From: Pedobacter cryoconitis
GTDB taxonomy: Bacteria > Bacteroidota > Bacteroidia > Sphingobacteriales > Sphingobacteriaceae
Assembly (NCBI RefSeq): GCF_014207135.1
Contig: NZ_JACHCC010000005.1
Location: forward strand, 248,001-312,000
Reading direction: 5' to 3'
DNA: 64,000 nucleotides
The notes beneath the pieces are model-generated. The model was given only the letters and a program-made list of their open reading frames with translations. It was not told the origin of the DNA and did not search any database. Of this stretch, positions 16,333 to 24,494 are shown in pieces. The translations under genes and the position numbers were made by a program. The first letter of the stretch is position 1. Each line of letters starts with the position of its first letter.

Positions 16333-16800
16333 TCAAATATTTTTTGATATCACCCTTTTTAAGGCCATGATATATCCAAAATGCAACCCTTCATGAAAAG
16401 AAAGAAAAGCTGCCGCATCTTCAATACTATTTAAATCAACGCCATACCGGGTAGTCCATCCTTTATAGTTCCCAAATATCTGATTCTGATAGTCTGTTTT
16501 AAACTGGTCCAGGGTAGAAATCATCAGCGCCTTGATATGGGCTATCCCCTCTTCTGTGACTGTACCATTTGGTTTGGTACCGCCAGTATAAGCCAGATAG
16601 TAATCTTGATCGACTACGGTCTCCAAACCGGCCCTTAGATAAGAGATTCCTTGCTGGGCAGCCACAAGATGTGCCATATTCCAGATAATGTTATTATTGA
16701 ACCCTTCCGGTATTTCATTCAGTTCGGCAACTGATAACCCATTGATACTTTCAATAAAGGCTACTCTTACTTGTTTGACGTTATCAATTAACTTGTCCAT
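16333..16800 (-). CDS. DinB-superfamily protein
   Basis: A 155-residue protein with ATG at 16800. Helical pattern with likely metal-binding histidines in NMAHLVAAQQ (about residue 43) and SFHEGLHFGYI (about 134-138), as in DinB/YfiT-type four-helix bundles. Such proteins act as metal-dependent thiol transferases (for example bacillithiol or mycothiol transferases) or damage-induced proteins; which applies is unknown. It begins 10 bases after the MFS gene stop, so the two form one transcript ending at the hairpin 16232-16271. Confidence 0.75.
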   Translation of the reverse strand: MDKLIDNVKQVRVAFIESINGLSVAELNEIPEGFNNNIIWNMAHLVAAQQGISYLRAGLETVVDQDYYLAYTGGTKPNGTVTEEGIAHIKALMISTLDQFKTDYQNQIFGNYKGWTTRYGVDLNSIEDAAAFLSFHEGLHFGYIMALKRVISKNI

Positions 16801-16810
16801 ATCATAATAT

Positions 16811-17980
16811 TTAAGCTTTTTCAGGTGTTGTTGTCAGGCTACGCTGATGTCTGAAGAAAAGTTGCGAAACAGGGATCAGCATTAAACCGCTTAACCCAAA
16901 AATAATAAATGCAACCCTCAGCCCAAAAGCATGTGCCAGGTAACCGATAATCGGAGGTCCAAGCAACATCCCGGTAATGGCATAAGTTGCAATAATAGAG
17001 ATTGCCATTCCTGGTGAATATTTACCTGAAGCCCCTGCCAGCGCATAAGACATTGGAACAACTGCCGCTGTACCAAAGCCAACCAGTGAGAAACCGATCA
17101 TGGCTGTCCAGAACTGAGGAACCAGAATGGCCAGTGAAATTCCCAGAATGATAAAGGATGCGCTCATCAGGTAGGTAGCAGGCATGCCTATCCTGGCAAT
17201 AATCAAATCCGAAAGGAATCTGGACATGGCCATAAAGGTCATAAAGATCAGGTACCCGTAAGTAAAAATCTTCACGTGCAGTACTTCCTGAAAATAGATT
17301 CCGCTCCAGTCAAACATGCCGCCTTCACAAATCGCCGCAAAAAAGACAACTATTCCCAGATACAAGATATAGGGATCTGGTTTACCTACAATAATTTTAT
17401 TTCCACTTTCCGAGCGGTCGCCTTTTAACAGGAACTGATAGGAATAGCAGGTAATCAGCAGCGTAATCACAGCTACACTAAGCAAATGCATCTGGAGGGA
17501 AACATTATAGGTCAGCAGCAGCGTTGAAAATGCTACCCCAGCAATACCTCCGGTACTCCAGAAACCATGAAAAGAACCGATAATCTTCTGACTGAATTGT
17601 TTTTGGAGGGTGATAGCCTGTGTGTTTACTGAAATATTAAAAATACGGGTTGTAAAAGCAAACAGTACAACAGCAGCAACTAAACTATAGGTATGTTGAG
17701 TAAATCCGATCATGGCCAGCGCAATGGCATTTAGCCCATAACCAACAGCCAGTGGTACACGGCTGTGATACTTTGAGACCAGCCAGCCTGAAATTGGCAG
17801 ACCAATTAAAGAACCTATCGGCATGGCGAGCAGAATGGTACCTAATTCTGCTTCATTAAAACCAAAGGCCATTTTGATAGTTGGAATTCTTGATGCCCAG
17901 GTAGCAAAACTAAATCCTGACATAAAGAAAAAGGTACTTAAAAATATTCTGTGCTTGTTTTTACTGATTGGATCCTTCAT
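16811..17980 (-). CDS. MFS transporter, YbjJ-like
   Basis: A 389-residue protein with ATG at 17980 and about 12 membrane helices. The start (FFMSGFSFATWASRIPTIK) and the loop GSLIGLPISGWLVSKYHSR are typical of the YbjJ-like branch of the major facilitator superfamily, with GFSLVGFGTAAVVPM in the second half. The substrate is unknown. An exact -7 motif lies only 9 bases before the ATG, so the mRNA may be almost leaderless. The DinB-like gene follows in the same direction. Confidence 0.8.
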   Translation of the reverse strand: MKDPISKNKHRIFLSTFFFMSGFSFATWASRIPTIKMAFGFNEAELGTILLAMPIGSLIGLPISGWLVSKYHSRVPLAVGYGLNAIALAMIGFTQHTYSLVAAVVLFAFTTRIFNISVNTQAITLQKQFSQKIIGSFHGFWSTGGIAGVAFSTLLLTYNVSLQMHLLSVAVITLLITCYSYQFLLKGDRSESGNKIIVGKPDPYILYLGIVVFFAAICEGGMFDWSGIYFQEVLHVKIFTYGYLIFMTFMAMSRFLSDLIIARIGMPATYLMSASFIILGISLAILVPQFWTAMIGFSLVGFGTAAVVPMSYALAGASGKYSPGMAISIIATYAITGMLLGPPIIGYLAHAFGLRVAFIIFGLSGLMLIPVSQLFFRHQRSLTTTPEKA

Positions 17981-17988
17981 TTATACAG

Positions 17989-17996
17989 CAAATATA
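17989..17996 (-). promoter_or_regulatory. Bacteroidota-type -7 element (TATATTTG)
   Basis: On the minus strand this is an exact TAnnTTTG. The spacing to the ATG at 17980 leaves only a few bases of leader. Confidence 0.4.
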
Positions 17997-18025
17997 AGCA
18001 TCAGATTACATTGATTCTGTCTTCT

Positions 18026-18538
18026 TTATAATTTGACATAAGCCAATAATTGTTTCCATTGTTCCAGTTTCTGTTCAAAAGTTCTGGCGGCATTGGCCCG
18101 GCTTGGAGAGGGTAATAAATGATAATTCTTAGCTTCACTTTTTTTAATATACCGGAGATAAAACTGTTCCGCCCTTCTGCTGTCAAAGAATACTTCTGTA
18201 ATAGACGGATATTGTTTATAAAAAGCCGGAAAATCATTCACCACCTCATTTTTGATATTACTATCCAGACTTCCTTCACAGGTACAAGACTCCAGGACAT
18301 CCCACAAAGCAATCCCATGGGATAGCAGAAATCTCTTCCGGGCTTCATAATCAGGATCGACAGGCAGTTCAAAAAGAGCATATATTAATTTCCAGAAATG
18401 GTTTCCGGCATGTCCATAGTATTGTTGCAGACTTAAAGAGCGGTCACCCGGCATAGTACCTAATAACAGGATTTTACATTGCCGATCTATAATGGGCGGA
18501 AAGGCAGTCTTAACAGGGCTTTTGATTAATTTATCCAT
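18026..18538 (-). CDS. DNA-deoxyinosine glycosylase (hypoxanthine-DNA glycosylase, UDG superfamily)
   Basis: A 170-residue protein from the ATG at 18538; an alternative ATG at 18577 would add 13 residues that do not look like the family. The N-terminus SFPP-like (TAFPPI), LLLGTMPGDRSLSLQQYYGHAGNHFW, GIALWDVLESCTCEGSLDSNI and the C-terminal HLLPSPSRANA are the conserved motifs of UDG family 6 enzymes. They excise hypoxanthine, the deamination product of adenine, from DNA in base excision repair. The gene is divergent from cvfB. Confidence 0.8.
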   Translation of the reverse strand: MDKLIKSPVKTAFPPIIDRQCKILLLGTMPGDRSLSLQQYYGHAGNHFWKLIYALFELPVDPDYEARKRFLLSHGIALWDVLESCTCEGSLDSNIKNEVVNDFPAFYKQYPSITEVFFDSRRAEQFYLRYIKKSEAKNYHLLPSPSRANAARTFEQKLEQWKQLLAYVKL

Positions 18539-18594
18539 TCTGACAGAATAACAACCGGACGCGAAAGATGTTCTCATAATCTTAGCGATATTGC

Positions 18595-18602
18595 TACCTT
18601 TG
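18595..18602 (+). promoter_or_regulatory. Bacteroidota-type -7 element (TACCTTTG)
   Basis: An exact TAnnTTTG, 24 bases before the cvfB ATG at 18627. No good -33 TTTG was seen. Confidence 0.5.
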
Positions 18603-18626
18603 CAGATTGAATATTAAGAAATACCA

Positions 18627-19460
18627 ATGATACAGATAGGACAATACAACGAGTTGAGAATTATAAACAAGACAGAAGCAGGACTGATACTGTCTGATGG
18701 CGATAAGGAAGCGCTACTTCCTTACAATCACGTCCCTGCTGGTGCAGAACTTGGAGATAATATCAACGTTTTTGTTTACATGCATAAGGATGGAAAACTA
18801 CATGCAACTACGCAGAAACCTCTGGCTTGTGTAGGCGATTTTGCCTACCTGACCGTTGTTGAAGATGGGGAGAATGGGGTTTTCATGGATATTGGCATTG
18901 ACAAAGACGTGTATGTACCTGAAAAGGAGCAAAAACGCCCGATGTTTAAGGGTGATAAACACGTAGTTTACGTTTTCCTTGATGATAGTAATGACCGTAT
19001 GGTTGCTTCTTCCAGATTAACTAACTATGTGGAAGAAGAAGAAATTAATTTTGAAGAGGGTGATGAAGTGAGTCTGCTGATTGCTGACCGCAGTGACCTG
19101 GGATATAATGCAATTATTGATAACAAGTATATTGGTTTATTATATCAGAATGAATTATTTGATCAGCTGAACCCTGGTGAGATCAGAAAAGGATGGATCA
19201 AAAAAGTAAGGGTAGAAGGTAAAATAGACCTGAGCTTACAACCGATGGGTTACGGTCATATCCTGGATATGAAAGAAGTGCTGATCAAAATGCTGGAAGA
19301 AAACCAGGGTGTTATCCACCTGGGTGATAAAAGTACACCAGAAGCTATTTATGAGCAGTTGAAAGTCAGCAAAAAAGCATTCAAGAAAACAACCGGAGCA
19401 CTTTATAAAGAACGTTTGATTACAATTGGTGATCATGAAATCAGACTATTATCTGAATAA
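18627..19460 (+). CDS. cvfB: S1-domain RNA-binding protein, CvfB family
   Basis: A 277-residue protein with ATG at 18627. Tandem S1-like beta-barrel repeats occupy the first about 210 residues (MIQIGQYNELRIINKTEAGLIL, GDFAYLTVV, VFMDIGIDKDVYVPEKEQ, GYNAIIDNKYIGLLY), with a winged-helix-like C-terminal part (STPEAIYEQLKVSKKAFKKTTGALYKE, split here by one residue). This is the CvfB architecture, an RNA-binding regulator affecting virulence and stress functions in Staphylococcus. The targets here are unknown. The gene is monocistronic with its own promoter and terminator. Confidence 0.85.
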   Translation: MIQIGQYNELRIINKTEAGLILSDGDKEALLPYNHVPAGAELGDNINVFVYMHKDGKLHATTQKPLACVGDFAYLTVVEDGENGVFMDIGIDKDVYVPEKEQKRPMFKGDKHVVYVFLDDSNDRMVASSRLTNYVEEEEINFEEGDEVSLLIADRSDLGYNAIIDNKYIGLLYQNELFDQLNPGEIRKGWIKKVRVEGKIDLSLQPMGYGHILDMKEVLIKMLEENQGVIHLGDKSTPEAIYEQLKVSKKAFKKTTGALYKERLITIGDHEIRLLSE

Positions 19461-19466
19461 GATGCT

Positions 19467-19510
19467 AAAAGGCACTAAGTAGAAAAACTGCTCAGTGCCT
19501 TTTGTTTTTT
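19467..19510 (+). terminator. Rho-independent terminator of cvfB
   Basis: A 16-bp stem (19467-19482 with 19488-19503, two G-U-type pairs) around a 5-base loop, ending in TTTTGTTTTTT. It lies 6 bases after the stop. Confidence 0.85.
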
Positions 19511-19517
19511 AACAGCC

Positions 19518-20006
19518 CTATACTCCGATCTTATGTAGCATCCAGATTGTACAGGAATAATGCCCTGTATTCCCCACTGGTTTGTCCAGCAGTTCAAAAC
19601 CAAGTTTCTTATAGGCAGAAACAGCCGCAGCTAATTCCGGCATAGATTCCAGATATATATTTTTATATCCCAGCTCCCCGGCCAAAGCCATACATTTTTG
19701 CATGAGCATCTTCCCCAGCCCTTTACCCCGATGTTCGGGTACCAGATACATTTTCACCAGCTCCACTGTATCTGCCGGTAATCCTTCTGAAGGATAGACC
19801 CCGGCCCCACCCAAAATCTGACCACCCTCAGTGGCTACAAAATATTTGCTTCCCGCAACACGGAATGATTCATACAGATGGTTGGTACTGTCATCAAAAT
19901 AAGCTGTACCCGGGATATTAAGACCAAATTCTTCTAAACTTGTTTTAATAATTACTGCCATTGCAGCGTTATCCTCCGGCTGAATTTCTCTAATTGTTAT
20001 ACCCAT
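19518..20006 (-). CDS. GNAT-family N-acetyltransferase
   Basis: A 162-residue protein with ATG at 20006. The acetyl-CoA pyrophosphate loop is HRGKGLGKML (about residues 95-104) after the strand VELVKMYLVPE, followed by NIYLESMPELAAAVSAYKKLGFEL, a typical GNAT C-terminal motif. N-terminal REIQPEDN is the usual first strand and turn. The acceptor amine is unknown. It is a single gene convergent with cvfB. Confidence 0.85.
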   Translation of the reverse strand: MGITIREIQPEDNAAMAVIIKTSLEEFGLNIPGTAYFDDSTNHLYESFRVAGSKYFVATEGGQILGGAGVYPSEGLPADTVELVKMYLVPEHRGKGLGKMLMQKCMALAGELGYKNIYLESMPELAAAVSAYKKLGFELLDKPVGNTGHYSCTIWMLHKIGV

Positions 20007-20135
20007 TTATATTTTACTGTTTAAGCGAATTTAAAAATAAAAATTATTCATAAAAACAATCCCTATCGAATAGTGTTATATATTATCAAAATAGAATTTA
20101 ATTCATCATTATAGAATACATATTATTAATAATTA

Positions 20136-20726
20136 ATGAAATATTGCGTTCTCTTACTCTTTCTACTCTGCTCAGAAAATATACTCGCTCAATCTGCTAC
20201 CTATAAACTAATTAATAAGGCAGCTGGCACAACGGGCAATATTTCAATCCGGAGAACCGATGATGAGCTAGACGTAAATATTATCGCTAACTGGAATAAC
20301 AAAGCTGGTACTTATGGTGATTTTACAGGAAAAGGAATTCTGGTTGATAACAAATGTATCCTTAAAAAGGAAAAGGGCTCACAGTTGTGTAAAGTGTCTC
20401 TGACTTTTAAAGAAGATTCTTTGCTGGTCGATTTCCAGGATTGTACAAACTATCAGCTCCCTGATAATTTTTCTGGTGGTTATGCTAAAATAGCGGACAA
20501 CATAACTGGTGAATATATAGTTGCTGCTGACATCTGTTATTTCTATAGCAAACCAGACGAAAAATCAAGGAAAAGAGCTTTTGCCTATCCACCCGAGATC
20601 TTGAATATTGAAGAAATTTTTGAAGGCAACTGGGGCTTCGCCACCTTTATGTCTAATGGAAAACAGCTTTTTGGCTATGTAAAATTAACAGATCTAAAAT
20701 TTAAAAGAACCTACCTCTATGACTAA
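20136..20726 (+). CDS. Secreted protein of unknown function with SH3-like C-terminus
   Basis: A 196-residue protein with ATG at 20136 and a signal peptide (residues 1-19, ending NILAQ). I do not recognise the N-terminal beta-rich part (NISIRRTDDELDVNIIANW). The C-terminal segment from about residue 125 (EYIVAADICYFYSKPDEKSRKRAF, broken here at its start, then NWGFATFMSNGKQLFGYVKLTDLKF) looks like a bacterial SH3 fold: a short-strand pattern in which Gly and Trp precede a GYVK strand. The next gene overlaps by 8 bases, so they are co-translated. Confidence 0.6.
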   Translation: MKYCVLLLFLLCSENILAQSATYKLINKAAGTTGNISIRRTDDELDVNIIANWNNKAGTYGDFTGKGILVDNKCILKKEKGSQLCKVSLTFKEDSLLVDFQDCTNYQLPDNFSGGYAKIADNITGEYIVAADICYFYSKPDEKSRKRAFAYPPEILNIEEIFEGNWGFATFMSNGKQLFGYVKLTDLKFKRTYLYD

Positions 20727-21726
20727 AACTAAATGGACCACAACATCAGACCAGATTACGATCCTGCCGAAATCACATTATACCCTGTATGGACTAATCG
20801 CATTTGCCGCATTTTTGGCATTGGGATATTTCACCAAAAATGAATTAATGGGAAGTACAAGAACGCTGATCAGTTACATCATTGTTTTCGGCTCTGTTCC
20901 GGCAATTTATTTTGCACTGACCAGGAATACGATCATCTTTAATCGGATTACGCAGTTGATGACGGTTAAATTATTTGGTATCATTCCCCTGAAGAATATT
21001 CCGTTTAGTAACATAGCTGCTATTGAGCCTGTTTATATTAACGGTGGCGCATTCGAGTTTAAAGTTTTTCTGAAAAGTAACAGACATGGTAAAGGAATCA
21101 GCCTGACTAAACAATACGGTAAAGAAAGCGACGAAAATGCAACAGCTTTTATCCATGAGGTTATCGAACCGGTAGAACAATGGCTGGGGATAACCGCACC
21201 AGCTGCTGACACGCTTGTTTCAGCTATTCCGGAATCACAATTCAGCAGACCAGTTGTAACTTCTTTTGAGAACTATAAGATAGACAATGGTATTTATACC
21301 ATCAGTCAGCAAAAGATCGGGGGCGTAGTTTTAGCCGGCCTGGTCATTGCAGGGGGCGTATTTTACTGGGTATCACAAGGCGCAAATGCGGGTTTATTTG
21401 TGCCTTTATTTTTGATCGGTCTGGGTTTGTATTTACTCAGTGTCGTCTTAAAAAAAGTTGATCTTGATACCAATACTAAGATGATCACAGTAACCACAGC
21501 TGGTGGCCTGCGCAAAAAAGATTATGCCTTTCACCATTTTGCAGGCTTCAGTATTGTTCGTAATACAACAAATTTTGCACATACTGGCACAGTCGTCAGT
21601 TTACAAATGAGTGTTGGCAATTCGGATAAGATAACGCTGGTTCCACTGAAGGCGTTTACCCAAACCAATAAAATCGAAGATTTTCTGAACGAGACTTCGA
21701 CCATTTTAGGTAAGGAGACCGCTTGA
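20719..21726 (+). CDS. Membrane protein with internally duplicated TM-TM-PH-like unit, unknown function
   Basis: A 335-residue protein, ATG at 20719, overlapping the preceding gene by 8 bases. It reads as two similar halves. Each has a pair of membrane helices (about 23-65 and 200-240) and then a soluble beta-rich segment: first NTIIFNRITQLMTVKLFG, second KVDLDTNTKMITVTTAGG. Each half then ends in a helix (AFIHEVIEPVEQWLG; QTNKIEDFLNETSTILG). This TM-TM-beta arrangement resembles bacterial PH-like (bPH) membrane modules. No family name can be given with confidence. It forms a two-gene unit with the secreted SH3-like protein. Confidence 0.6.
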   Translation: MTKTKWTTTSDQITILPKSHYTLYGLIAFAAFLALGYFTKNELMGSTRTLISYIIVFGSVPAIYFALTRNTIIFNRITQLMTVKLFGIIPLKNIPFSNIAAIEPVYINGGAFEFKVFLKSNRHGKGISLTKQYGKESDENATAFIHEVIEPVEQWLGITAPAADTLVSAIPESQFSRPVVTSFENYKIDNGIYTISQQKIGGVVLAGLVIAGGVFYWVSQGANAGLFVPLFLIGLGLYLLSVVLKKVDLDTNTKMITVTTAGGLRKKDYAFHHFAGFSIVRNTTNFAHTGTVVSLQMSVGNSDKITLVPLKAFTQTNKIEDFLNETSTILGKETA

Positions 21727-21732
21727 TAAATA

Positions 21733-21765
21733 AGTGTCTATTATTTTTCGGACACTCATTTATTT
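21733..21765 (+). terminator. Possible weak terminator
   Basis: AGTGTC (21733-21738) and GACACT (21751-21756) pair around a 12-base loop and are followed by CATTTATTTC. The stem is short and the T-run is interrupted. Confidence 0.35.
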
Positions 21766-21796
21766 CTTCATGATGTATTTAAGATTATCAAACACA

Positions 21797-21833
21797 TTAT
21801 AGAACCATACTCCATCTAGGGATGGTTCTATAA
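21797..21833. repeat. Perfect inverted repeat TTATAGAACCAT / ATGGTTCTATAA
   Basis: The 12-base arms (21797-21808 and 21822-21833) are exact complements with a 13-base loop. It covers the two stop codons of the HlyD remnant. Confidence 0.7.
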
Positions 21834-21845
21834 CTTTACAATAAC

Positions 21846-21906
21846 TTCTTGTCCTTCCTTTATTTTACCAGCCCCCTGAGCTGGTAAAATAAAGGAAGGA
21901 CAAGAA
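21846..21906. repeat. Perfect 27-bp inverted repeat with 7-base loop
   Basis: Arms 21846-21872 and 21880-21906 are exact complements over 27 bases. One arm encodes true HlyD sequence (AGKIKEGQE in the minus direction). The other replaces the segment that should encode the linker after KVL and causes the frameshift. There is no T-run after the stem, so it is not a normal terminator. Confidence 0.8.
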
Positions 21907-22160
21907 CCTTGTCTTGCTTAGGAACAATCGTAAACACCTGTTCTCCACTAGAAACGAACTGGTTTTCAGCATAAAACTTCAGAAATTGAACTTTCCTACT
22001 AAATGGGCCCCTAAAAACGTATTTTTGATCCCATGTTTTAATATTATCGGTTAAATCATTATAACTTGACGTCAATAATAAAGACACTTACCACAATAGC
22101 AATATTTGCTACTAACACAATATTTATAAAATTATATGAATATAAACAAGCTCACTAAAT

Positions 22161-22550
22161 ATGTTTAAGAATCTGGTTACAACACTATATAAAGTGATGT
22201 ATAATAAAAGGATTAAACAATCAAATGATCCAAAAATATTTGGTTGTTTAACCTCTTCTCTATTTTTGTTTGCGTTCTTTTTAAACATTATAACTACTTA
22301 TGAGATTATTTCTCGAACCCGTGTAGTAATATATTATGGAAAAATAAGCAGCTTTATTATTTTCGGCACATTTTCATTTTTCATGTATTTGTTATTGTTT
22401 AGAGTCTTTAATGTAGATCAGGATGACATAGGTACAAGTGGTTACGAAATAGAAAAAACAACTACGAGAAAAGTATGGATGATCTATATAATCAATACCA
22501 GTCTATTGTTCATTTTACCACTACTCAGAAAATTCATTTTCAAGGTTTAA
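22161..22550 (+). CDS. Small membrane protein, unknown
   Basis: A 129-residue protein with ATG at 22161. I do not recognise it. It is lysine-rich at the N-terminus and has three hydrophobic helices (about 31-50 SLFLFAFFLNIITTY, 60-82 FIIFGTFSFFMYLLLF, 107-123 IYIINTSLLFILPLL). The composition is more AT-rich than the neighbouring genes. It lies next to the HlyD remnant, so it may be a leftover of the same lost export locus. It ends just before a 62-base palindrome. Confidence 0.5.
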   Translation: MFKNLVTTLYKVMYNKRIKQSNDPKIFGCLTSSLFLFAFFLNIITTYEIISRTRVVIYYGKISSFIIFGTFSFFMYLLLFRVFNVDQDDIGTSGYEIEKTTTRKVWMIYIINTSLLFILPLLRKFIFKV

Positions 22551-22574
22551 TATAATTTCAAAAAATGAGCCCTC

Positions 22575-22636
22575 AAGTTAATCATATAAAAGGGTGTATA
22601 TCATATATGATATACACCCTTTTATATGATTAACTT
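22575..22636. repeat. Perfect 62-bp palindrome without spacer
   Basis: The arms 22575-22605 and 22606-22636 are exact complements, beginning AAGTTAATCATATAAAAGGG and meeting at CATA|TATG. It lies between convergent genes and probably ends transcription of both, since the stem has GGGTG/CACCC flanked by A- and T-runs. The core resembles the hairpin at 3667-3694. Confidence 0.8.
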
Positions 22637-22646
22637 TATGATAAAA

Positions 22647-23423
22647 CTATTTAGATCCGGTTAGTTCATTGTATACACCATTCCAGAGATTTATTCTCTG
22701 TTTCAGCGAGGCTATAGTTACCTCTTCTGCGGCTTTCCAGTAAGCTTCATTGTCTCCGCAAAGTTCTGCAGTCATATCCAGTGCTAAATGACTGTGATGG
22801 TCTCCGTCTACTTCGATATGACGTTCCAGGTAGTATTTGATTAATGACAACTGATCCGGGAATTTTTTGTTCAGATCTCCTACGATAGAGATAAACATAT
22901 TCGGGATCAGGTCTTCTCTTCCAAAAGTAAAGGCTGCTGACTGCAAATGAGATTGCTGGCCATTGATTACTTCAAAAGTGAAATCCATAAATTCACGTGC
23001 TTCAGCCGGAACCCCTGCTACCGCGGAAGCTTCGGTCAGAGATTTTGTTTCTTTTAAAGTGCTAATAAATTTATCGATTACTGTCGTATCTGCACCACAC
23101 TGTGCCATAGCTTCCAGATACATTTCATAATGGCTCTTGCGAACACCCGAACCATCTACATCAGATTCTTCACCGGCAACAATTTCGTTGATCAGGTACC
23201 TGGTATTGGCATTCCCAACAGGAAACCAGGGTGTAGTGGTACAGGTTAGTCCAATTTGTAAGGATTTCAACAATGACATAAAATCCCATACAGCATAAAC
23301 ATGATATTGCATGAATACCTTCAGGTCATCCAGACTATTAATTACTGAATATACCTTGTGATTAATAATTTCCTGTCGGAGGGGTTCAATTACCTGCTGT
23401 ATTTTGGTGATGTGCTGATTCAT
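22647..23423 (-). CDS. DUF3050-family protein
   Basis: A 258-residue, mostly helical protein with ATG at 23423. Landmarks are VFMQYHVYAVWDFMSLLKSLQ, split here after Y, NANTRYLINEIVAGEESDVD, and EVDGDHHSHLAL near residue 212, which contains histidines placed like metal ligands in haem-oxygenase-like or diiron helical folds. These match DUF3050 from memory. The biochemical role is unknown. It is a single gene with an exact -7 promoter motif 27 bases before the start. Confidence 0.75.
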   Translation of the reverse strand: MNQHITKIQQVIEPLRQEIINHKVYSVINSLDDLKVFMQYHVYAVWDFMSLLKSLQIGLTCTTTPWFPVGNANTRYLINEIVAGEESDVDGSGVRKSHYEMYLEAMAQCGADTTVIDKFISTLKETKSLTEASAVAGVPAEAREFMDFTFEVINGQQSHLQSAAFTFGREDLIPNMFISIVGDLNKKFPDQLSLIKYYLERHIEVDGDHHSHLALDMTAELCGDNEAYWKAAEEVTIASLKQRINLWNGVYNELTGSK

Positions 23424-23449
23424 TAAGATTTGTATTTATAATCCGGGCG

Positions 23450-23457
23450 CAAATGTA
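23450..23457 (-). promoter_or_regulatory. Bacteroidota-type -7 element (TACATTTG)
   Basis: An exact TAnnTTTG on the minus strand, 27 bases before the ATG of the DUF3050 gene. Confidence 0.5.
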
Positions 23458-23525
23458 TCAGTTAATCAACCGTTTTGATAACAACAGCTCATAATATTAC
23501 TTTTCAAAGAAAAATCTGATTGGGG

Positions 23526-24494
23526 CTACCCTACTTTCAGGATGATTTTGCCAATATGTGTACTGCTTTCCATCAAACGTTGTGCATCTGCAGCCTGCGC
23601 CAAGGGGAATACTTTGTAGATAATTGGTTTGATCTCTCCTTTTGCAATCAGCGGCCAGATCGTCTGTTCAATTTCCTGTGCCAGGATAGCTTTAAAATCA
23701 TCGGTTCTGGGCTTCAGCATACTCCCCGTAATCACTACCCTTTTAGTCATCAGCTGCAAAATATCAATTTCTGATTTTGATCCGTTCATCGCATTAATGA
23801 AAGAGATACGTCCATCCTGATTCAGGATATCAATATTTTTAAGGGTATTCTCTCCCCCGGTCATATCTAAAATCACATCTATCCCAATAGATTTTAGCAC
23901 AGCTACAAAATCTTCGGTTTTATAATTAATCGCCAATGTAGCACCAAGCTTTTCACAAAACCTGCATTTTTCATCGCTACCAGCTGTTGCATAGGCCTTA
24001 CCACCCATTGCGACAATCATTTGTATAGCCATTACGCCTATTCCACTGGTTCCACCGTGAATCAGAAAATTCTCACCAGCTTTAAAACCAGCCGTTTTAA
24101 ATACATTGTACCAGATTGTAAAGATAGTCTCCGGTAAAGCTGCTGCCTCTTCAAAAGAAAAACCTTCGGGAACAGGAAGACATAAACGTTCATCCACTGC
24201 CTTGTACCCGGCATATCCGCCTCCTGCAATTAACGCACAGACAGCATCACCGGTTTTCCAGCGTTTAACATCAGGACCGACAGCTTCAACTAAACCCGAT
24301 ATCTCCAGTCCGGGAATCTCTTTTTCAGTTGTTTTTCCATACAGATTACTGCTTCTCGAAATTACATCGCTCCGGTTCAATCCGGCAGCACTTATTTTGA
24401 TAAGCACTTCGTTCCCCTGAGGTACCGGCGTTGCCACATTTTCTAATTGAAGAACTTCAGGGCCACCTTTCGCCGTAATTACTATAGCATCCAT
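23526..24494 (-). CDS. NAD(P)H-dependent quinone oxidoreductase (zeta-crystallin-like MDR)
   Basis: A 322-residue protein with ATG at 24494. It has the zinc-free medium-chain reductase pattern: AAGLNRSDVISR, PGLEISGLVEAVG, AALPETIFTIWYNVF, and the NADPH loop IHGGTSGIGVMAIQMIVAMGG (residues about 142-162, quoted here in part). YATAGSDEKC and IGKIILKV at the end fit the QOR/PIG3 branch. It reduces quinones or enones using NADPH. Its start overlaps the end of the VirJ-like gene by 13 bases, so the two are translationally coupled. Confidence 0.85.
   Translation of the reverse strand: MDAIVITAKGGPEVLQLENVATPVPQGNEVLIKISAAGLNRSDVISRSSNLYGKTTEKEIPGLEISGLVEAVGPDVKRWKTGDAVCALIAGGGYAGYKAVDERLCLPVPEGFSFEEAAALPETIFTIWYNVFKTAGFKAGENFLIHGGTSGIGVMAIQMIVAMGGKAYATAGSDEKCRFCEKLGATLAINYKTEDFVAVLKSIGIDVILDMTGGENTLKNIDILNQDGRISFINAMNGSKSEIDILQLMTKRVVITGSMLKPRTDDFKAILAQEIEQTIWPLIAKGEIKPIIYKVFPLAQAADAQRLMESSTHIGKIILKVG

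Larger units (their letters stand above)
21790..22087 (-). pseudogene. Decayed remnant of an HlyD-family membrane fusion protein
   Basis: Read from 22087 towards 21790, the frame gives SYNDLTDNIKTWDQKYVF, then SRKVQFLKFYAENQFVSSGE and VFTIVPKQDKVL, the C-terminal core of HlyD-type adaptor proteins of peptide exporters. After KVL the frame shifts, and the next frame resumes HlyD sequence: LPAQGAGKIKEGQEVIVKL, a stop (21828-21830), NHP, a second stop, then MEYG. The intact family reads VKL.NYPYMEYG there. A stop codon lies directly upstream of the GTG at 22087, so the N-terminal part is gone. The remnant thus has a frameshift and two stop codons. Two perfect inverted repeats sit exactly at the lesions. 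No exporter ATPase remains nearby. Confidence 0.75.

Noticed and set aside
22081-22160. Intact upstream part of the HlyD gene
   Set aside because: A stop codon lies directly before the GTG at 22087, and no HlyD-like residues are found in any frame further upstream.
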